Below are positions 15,651-20,396 of a stretch of DNA of 20,396 nucleotides, piece by piece (positions within the stretch are counted from its first letter, which is position 1; each line of letters starts with the position of its first letter). Origin of the DNA: a virus; the IMG/VR virus record IMGVR_UViG_3300010883_011583, positions 1-20,396 of that record. The stretch is one strand, 5' to 3'. The notes under the pieces were generated by a model. It saw only the letters and a program-made list of their open reading frames with translations, was not told where the DNA came from and did not search any database. The position numbers were made by a program, and so were the translations under genes.

Positions 15651-16136
15651 ATGACAAAGAAACTTGAAGAAGAATTTAACCTACCGCCAATGGAAGAAGC
15701 CTTAGAAGCTCAATCCCAAGAAGTCGAAACTCTTTTTGCACCTGAAATTAATATACAAACAGTAGAAGATGCAATCACAGTAAGCGAAAAAATTAATAAT
15801 GCTTTAGCAGAAGTTCGCGGAATGGAGCATCATGATAAAGAAATGGATGATATTTCAATTCAAGCAATTGAGAGTTATGAACAGTTAATGAGTCTCGGTA
15901 TGAACATGACTGATATGGCGGCTGGCAGTGTATTTAACAATGCGGCAAACATGTTAAAAATTGCATTAGAGGCCAAAGACAGTAAAATTAATAGAAAATT
16001 AAAGCAAGTAGACTTAATGCTAAAAAAAGCCAGCCTTGATCACAGGGTAAACAGTAAAGATGGCGAAACAGGTTTTAGTGCCACGTCACTTAATCGCAAC
16101 GAATTACTTAAAATCTTAGGCAAGAATGATAAATAA
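15651..16136 (+). CDS. 16: Terminase small subunit, T4 gp16-like
   Basis: The small terminase recognises or holds phage DNA and regulates the gp17 packaging motor as a ring. It has 161 residues (T4 gp16 has 164), with an acidic N-terminus (LEEEFNLPPMEEALEAQ), a central helical coiled-coil-like region (residues ~60-125: DISIQAIESYEQLMSLGMNMTDMAAGSVFNNAANMLKIALEAK) and a Lys-rich segment (KINRKLKQVDLMLKKASLDHR), ending in a helix NRNELLKILGKN. The middle matches the T4 gp16 layout of a sensor helix and a tandem MEVFATLM-type oligomerising segment. Sequence identity is low, so the call rests on length, helix layout and position about 1.9 kb before gp17. It has no ribosome site; the start follows a late promoter directly. 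Confidence 0.72.
   Translation: MTKKLEEEFNLPPMEEALEAQSQEVETLFAPEINIQTVEDAITVSEKINNALAEVRGMEHHDKEMDDISIQAIESYEQLMSLGMNMTDMAAGSVFNNAANMLKIALEAKDSKINRKLKQVDLMLKKASLDHRVNSKDGETGFSATSLNRNELLKILGKNDK
16128..16135 (+). promoter_or_regulatory. T4-type late promoter for the 114-residue unit
   Basis: GATAAATA, overlapping the end of gp16, then ATAGC, predicted start A at 16141, giving a 39-base leader with AGGAG before the ATG. Confidence 0.7.
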
Positions 16137-16179
16137 TAGCATAGTGGAACAATCCACGTAAATATTCAGGAGAATTAAA

Positions 16180-16524
16180 ATGGCACAGGTAAAAGGAACC
16201 GGTTCTGGTGTAAGCGAATTTGCAACAGGAACACTTATTTCAAATCACAATCTTAAAGCAGTATTAATTGACACAGGCGCAGACCTTCAAGCAGAAGACG
16301 ATGCATATGGTGAAGCAGTTGAAAGAACATTAGGCGTTATCCAACCTCTAATGTATGTTATCCCTTCAGCAACCGCCGGAGTTATTCACGCAGTTGTTGA
16401 CGGAAGTCAATTTGATGCGGCATCTGTTCAGGTACAACTAAGAGCAATTGGCACACAGGTTGCTAACAGTTACGACTTTAGTGGCGCAACAGTTACTCTA
16501 GGTACAGCAATAGTTGTAAGTTAA
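16180..16524 (+). CDS. Unknown 114-residue protein in its own late transcription unit
   Basis: A small protein I do not recognise. It is rich in Ala, Gly, Thr and Val, with alternating hydrophobic pattern (LKAVLIDTGADL, AGVIHAVVDGSQFD, SVQVQLRAIGTQV, ATVTLGTAIVVS), suggesting a beta fold, and contains no Cys or Trp. It has no signal peptide. The ribosome site AGGAG is strong. It is the only gene in the window with both its own late promoter and its own terminator at such short length, an arrangement like that of abundant virion proteins. I infer a capsid-surface or other structural protein. An assembly factor is equally possible from sequence alone. Confidence 0.75.
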   Translation: MAQVKGTGSGVSEFATGTLISNHNLKAVLIDTGADLQAEDDAYGEAVERTLGVIQPLMYVIPSATAGVIHAVVDGSQFDAASVQVQLRAIGTQVANSYDFSGATVTLGTAIVVS

Positions 16525-16542
16525 GTTTAAATAGTTAAAGTT

Positions 16543-16569
16543 AAAAGGTACATTTATTGTGCCTTTTTT
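16543..16569 (+). terminator. Rho-independent terminator after the 114-residue gene
   Basis: AAAAGGTACA, loop TTTAT, TGTGCCTTTT: ten-base stem with one G-U pair, then a T run, 18 bases after the stop codon. Confidence 0.88.
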
Positions 16570-16581
16570 CTTGAGTCAGAT

Positions 16582-16589
16582 GATAAATA
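16582..16589 (+). promoter_or_regulatory. T4-type late promoter for the two acidic proteins
   Basis: GATAAATA, then CATGT, predicted start A at 16595. The 18-base leader carries CAGGAG before the ATG at 16613. Confidence 0.7.
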
Positions 16590-16612
16590 CATGTAACAGG
16601 AGATTTTCAACC

Positions 16613-17299
16613 ATGAACTTTAAAGATTTTTTAGCAGAAAGTTTAAACAAAGAATACTCTTACCGCGTTAAAATTGCGGCTGATTGTACTGCGGACCATA
16701 TGGCAGTTATTGAGAAAGCCTTAGCAAAATATAATGTAGTAAGTGTAGCAGATTTTAAACGTAAACCCATTTCAGAGAACCCAGTAGAGTTCACAAACAC
16801 CAAAGGTGCTCGACTTATATCAGAAGTTTGTTCTACTGATGTTATAATTGGGTATCCTGTTAATGCAAGAATACTTGAAGTTTGGTTAGCAGTAAGTTTA
16901 GGCATAGATGCTGATAGAGTGTTATGCTATGATGTTAAGGATCCAAGAAGATTGCAATCAGAACAAGCAGAAGCAAGAGTTGAAGCTGATAAAGACAGAA
17001 GTGTAACTGAAGAAGATGCATTACTTAACAGTGAAGACCAAGAACATTATGCAGTTGAAGAAGACGAAAGCAGAGAATATGGCTTTGGTGAAGAATATAA
17101 TGCTAAGTTCTTAAAAGAACTTCAGAGAATTAAAGATGAAAAAGGCGCTGACTACTTTAGACAGTATCCTGATAAAGATGACTTAATGGGCGACACTTTA
17201 AGACCTATATGGGACACTATAAACAATAGTGGTAATATGGGACAAAGTGACGATACTAAAGAAGTAACAACTATTAGCCAATCAGGTGGAATACGATGA
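16613..17299 (+). CDS. Unknown acidic protein with CTS-like N-terminus
   Basis: A 228-residue protein I do not recognise. The start at ATG 16613 is set by AGGAG ten bases upstream and by the late promoter, whose predicted start lies downstream of an earlier in-frame ATG. The N-terminus MNFKDFLAES resembles the head-targeting peptide of T4 internal proteins (MKTYQEFIAEA), and FLAE-S fits the (L/I)xE-(A/G/S) cut pattern of T4-type prohead proteases. After a folded-looking N-terminal half (to about residue 125), the middle is very acidic (SEDQEHYAVEEDESREYGFGEE). It ends in a Ser/Thr/Gln/Gly-rich tail. Its last four bases overlap the next start (ATGA). A head-internal role is a hypothesis. Confidence 0.75.
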   Translation: MNFKDFLAESLNKEYSYRVKIAADCTADHMAVIEKALAKYNVVSVADFKRKPISENPVEFTNTKGARLISEVCSTDVIIGYPVNARILEVWLAVSLGIDADRVLCYDVKDPRRLQSEQAEARVEADKDRSVTEEDALLNSEDQEHYAVEEDESREYGFGEEYNAKFLKELQRIKDEKGADYFRQYPDKDDLMGDTLRPIWDTINNSGNMGQSDDTKEVTTISQSGGIR

Positions 17300-17982
17300 G
17301 CAACGATCTAGATTTATGTAGAACTTTGCTTAACATCATTGATGAGATGTACGAAGCAGACGGGATAACACCAGTCATGCCAACTACAGAAGCCCCAGTA
17401 GAAGAAGTAGAAGAAGGTAAATTACCTGCAGGACTACAAGCATACCAGGATAAGAAGAACGGCAAGAAAGATGATGACGCTGACAAAGACGACGATAAAG
17501 AAGTCGATGAAGATAAAGATGAAGACAAAGATGAAGTTGACGAAGGTGAAGAACTACAAAAAATCATGCAACTAGCAGGATTAAAATCTATTGATGAAGC
17601 AATGAGCGATGCTTATGGTGTTGATAGTGCAGAGTCACAAGAAACAGAAGGGTCAGTAGAATTCAAGCAACATAAAAGCACCGACAAAGGTTCTTTAAGT
17701 ATTGAAGCAAGTGCAGACAACATGGAAGAGTTACAAAAAATTATGCAACTAGCAGGTTTATCGCTTCCTGATTTAAATGCCCCAGCTGGTAATGAGCCAG
17801 AACAAGAAGAGTTATTGGTTAAGCCAGAAACTGAGCAACCAGAAGCACCAGAAGATGATATGGTAGTTGTTTCTCCTGATAGCGGTGATGAATCACCATG
17901 TGGAAATTCTGAGCCAGACAGCAATGCTAGACAGACTTTGGTTAATATTATCAAAGATAAGCTCCAACAACGTCTCAAGTAA
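17296..17982 (+). CDS. Unknown very acidic protein with duplicated EELQKIMQLAGL motif
   Basis: A 228-residue protein, no assignable family. It is highly acidic and likely mostly unfolded, with Asp/Lys/Glu runs at 57-85. A 12-residue motif (EELQKIMQLAGL) occurs twice, at 85-96 and 144-155, identical in protein but differing at several silent bases. The two ends also resemble each other: RTLLNIIDEMY near the start and RQTLVNIIKDKLQ near the end, probably helices. The pattern of short helices joined by acidic linkers fits a scaffold, chaperone or DNA-mimic-like protein, but none of these is shown. Translation is probably coupled to the upstream gene through an ATGA overlap, and it sits immediately before gp17. 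Confidence 0.78.
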   Translation: MSNDLDLCRTLLNIIDEMYEADGITPVMPTTEAPVEEVEEGKLPAGLQAYQDKKNGKKDDDADKDDDKEVDEDKDEDKDEVDEGEELQKIMQLAGLKSIDEAMSDAYGVDSAESQETEGSVEFKQHKSTDKGSLSIEASADNMEELQKIMQLAGLSLPDLNAPAGNEPEQEELLVKPETEQPEAPEDDMVVVSPDSGDESPCGNSEPDSNARQTLVNIIKDKLQQRLK

Positions 17983-17994
17983 ATCCCAATACGA

Positions 17995-19631
<1,637 letters not shown>

Positions 19632-19636
19632 TATTT

Positions 19637-19644
19637 GATAAATA
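19637..19644 (+). promoter_or_regulatory. T4-type late promoter for the 3'-end gene
   Basis: GATAAATA, then GTATT, predicted start G at 19650. The 18-base leader carries AAAGGAG before the ATG at 19668. Confidence 0.7.
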
Positions 19645-19667
19645 GTATTGATAAAGGAGTATTCTAA

Positions 19668-20396
19668 ATGGCAGTAAATATTGAACTAGTCGCAGATAAA
19701 GTATTTAACCTACTGGCGGGTAGCGGTTATGATATCTTAAGTTTAAATGCTGAAGGCGAGACAGTAATAGACCATACAGAAGCTTCACGATTTGTTATTA
19801 AGGAACCTAACATACTTGTAAGACTTGACCAAGGAAGTGAAACAGTATCCATGGGAGTTAGGGAAGATTTTGACAACCACGAATTACGCCAGTCACTTAA
19901 AAGATTAGCAGTTGATTACTTAATGAATTTTGATTTTAAGATTTTTGGCAAGGTATTAAAGCCTAAGTCAGAAACAATCGACATTGCACAAAAAAGAACA
20001 AAAGAAATGGGCGATGTCTTAGAGGCATTAGATACATTAAGAACACTTTCAGGATTACCAACTTTAAAAGAATTTCAAGCCACGATGCCAGGAAGATATT
20101 CATACTTGTACCCAGAGGCTTATCAATTGGTAAAGAACCTATACAGGTCTAATATCACACACTTTACTACCCTTTATTACGACAATGATTTGCTGACAAA
20201 TTATCTTATAGATTACGCATACTTGTCATTTGATGATGCAACTGATGCCGCAATGGCAATTAGAGCAGATGTTAAAGAATTTGGCGCTGACTTGTTTGAG
20301 AACACCAAAGAAGAAACAACAGAAGGGTTATATGGTACAGGCGAACAAGTAAAAACACCTAAAGGCAATATTTATACATGGGCTGAAGCAGATAGA
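19668..20396 (+). CDS. Unknown late protein, 3' end outside window
   Basis: An open frame of 243 codons from the ATG at 19668 to the window edge without a stop. The start is supported by AAGGAG eight bases upstream and a late promoter. I do not recognise the family. Seen: N-terminus MAVNIELVADKVFNLLAG, an FDFKIFGKVLKPKSETIDIAQKRTKE segment, an LDTLRTLSGLPTLKEF segment that echoes the LQKIMQLAGL motif of the acidic protein, and an aromatic stretch (YSYLYPEAYQLVKNLYRSN). It has no signal peptide or membrane segment. Position right after gp17, with its own late promoter, suggests a virion or assembly protein. Confidence 0.75.
   Translation, partial: MAVNIELVADKVFNLLAGSGYDILSLNAEGETVIDHTEASRFVIKEPNILVRLDQGSETVSMGVREDFDNHELRQSLKRLAVDYLMNFDFKIFGKVLKPKSETIDIAQKRTKEMGDVLEALDTLRTLSGLPTLKEFQATMPGRYSYLYPEAYQLVKNLYRSNITHFTTLYYDNDLLTNYLIDYAYLSFDDATDAAMAIRADVKEFGADLFENTKEETTEGLYGTGEQVKTPKGNIYTWAEADR

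Noticed and set aside
16559-16612. Upstream in-frame ATG extending the 16613 protein by 18 residues
   Set aside because: It begins inside the terminator hairpin and before the late promoter. AGGAG and the MNFKDFL start fit ATG 16613.

Overview
The window is a piece of a T4-like (contractile-tailed, myovirus-type) phage genome. It is AT-rich and densely coded, with T4-type head, neck and tail genes: gp13, gp14, gp15, gp18, gp19, gp4, gp16, gp17 and a probable gp54-type baseplate/tube protein. It also has T4-style late promoters (NATAAATA, usually GATAAATA or TATAAATA). The long, Trp-bead-decorated tail proteins and carried-in sugar-metabolism genes resemble marine T4-like phages (cyanophage or pelagiphage type). 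The host cannot be fixed from this sequence. I see no tRNA, rRNA, CRISPR array, insertion sequence or attachment site, and no gene-free stretch above 300 bases.

Layout. (1) 1-785: the 3' part of a class III nucleotide cyclase, plus strand. (2) 792-4742: a minus-strand late operon read from a promoter at 4748-4755: gp14 neck protein, GH24 lysozyme, gp15 sheath terminator, Nudix hydrolase, unknown 207-residue protein. (3) 4798-6331: a divergent pair, a SAM methyltransferase and an NAD-dependent sugar epimerase/dehydratase. (4) 6422-7576: an unknown basic protein with its own sigma70-like (early) promoter and overlapping dyad. (5) 7612-9075: gp13 neck protein and a gp1-type dNMP kinase. (6) 9197-12016: a very large tail sheath protein (gp18), ended by a strong terminator. 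(7) 12177-14905: tail tube (gp19), gp54-like protein, small unknown protein, gp4 head-completion nuclease. (8) 14909-15637: SGNH-like hydrolase. (9) 15651-20396: small terminase (gp16), a stand-alone 114-residue unit, two acidic unknown proteins, large terminase (gp17) and an unknown protein cut by the window end.

How it works together. gp16 and gp17 package DNA and gp4 finishes the head. gp13 and gp14 form the neck. gp15 closes a tail made of gp19 tube and gp18 sheath. The lysozyme degrades peptidoglycan. The dNMP kinase and Nudix enzyme act on nucleotides. The methyltransferase, epimerase and SGNH protein look like a glycan-modification set, and the cyclase points to nucleotide second-messenger signalling.

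Three things stand out most. Four of ten late promoters sit exactly where their predicted transcripts would begin at the A of the start codon (leaderless). The five-base motif GCWGC is nearly absent (one copy found by eye), with Ala-Ala codon pairs rewritten to avoid it. And a class III cyclase lies next to virion genes, with a substitution at a conserved catalytic position.
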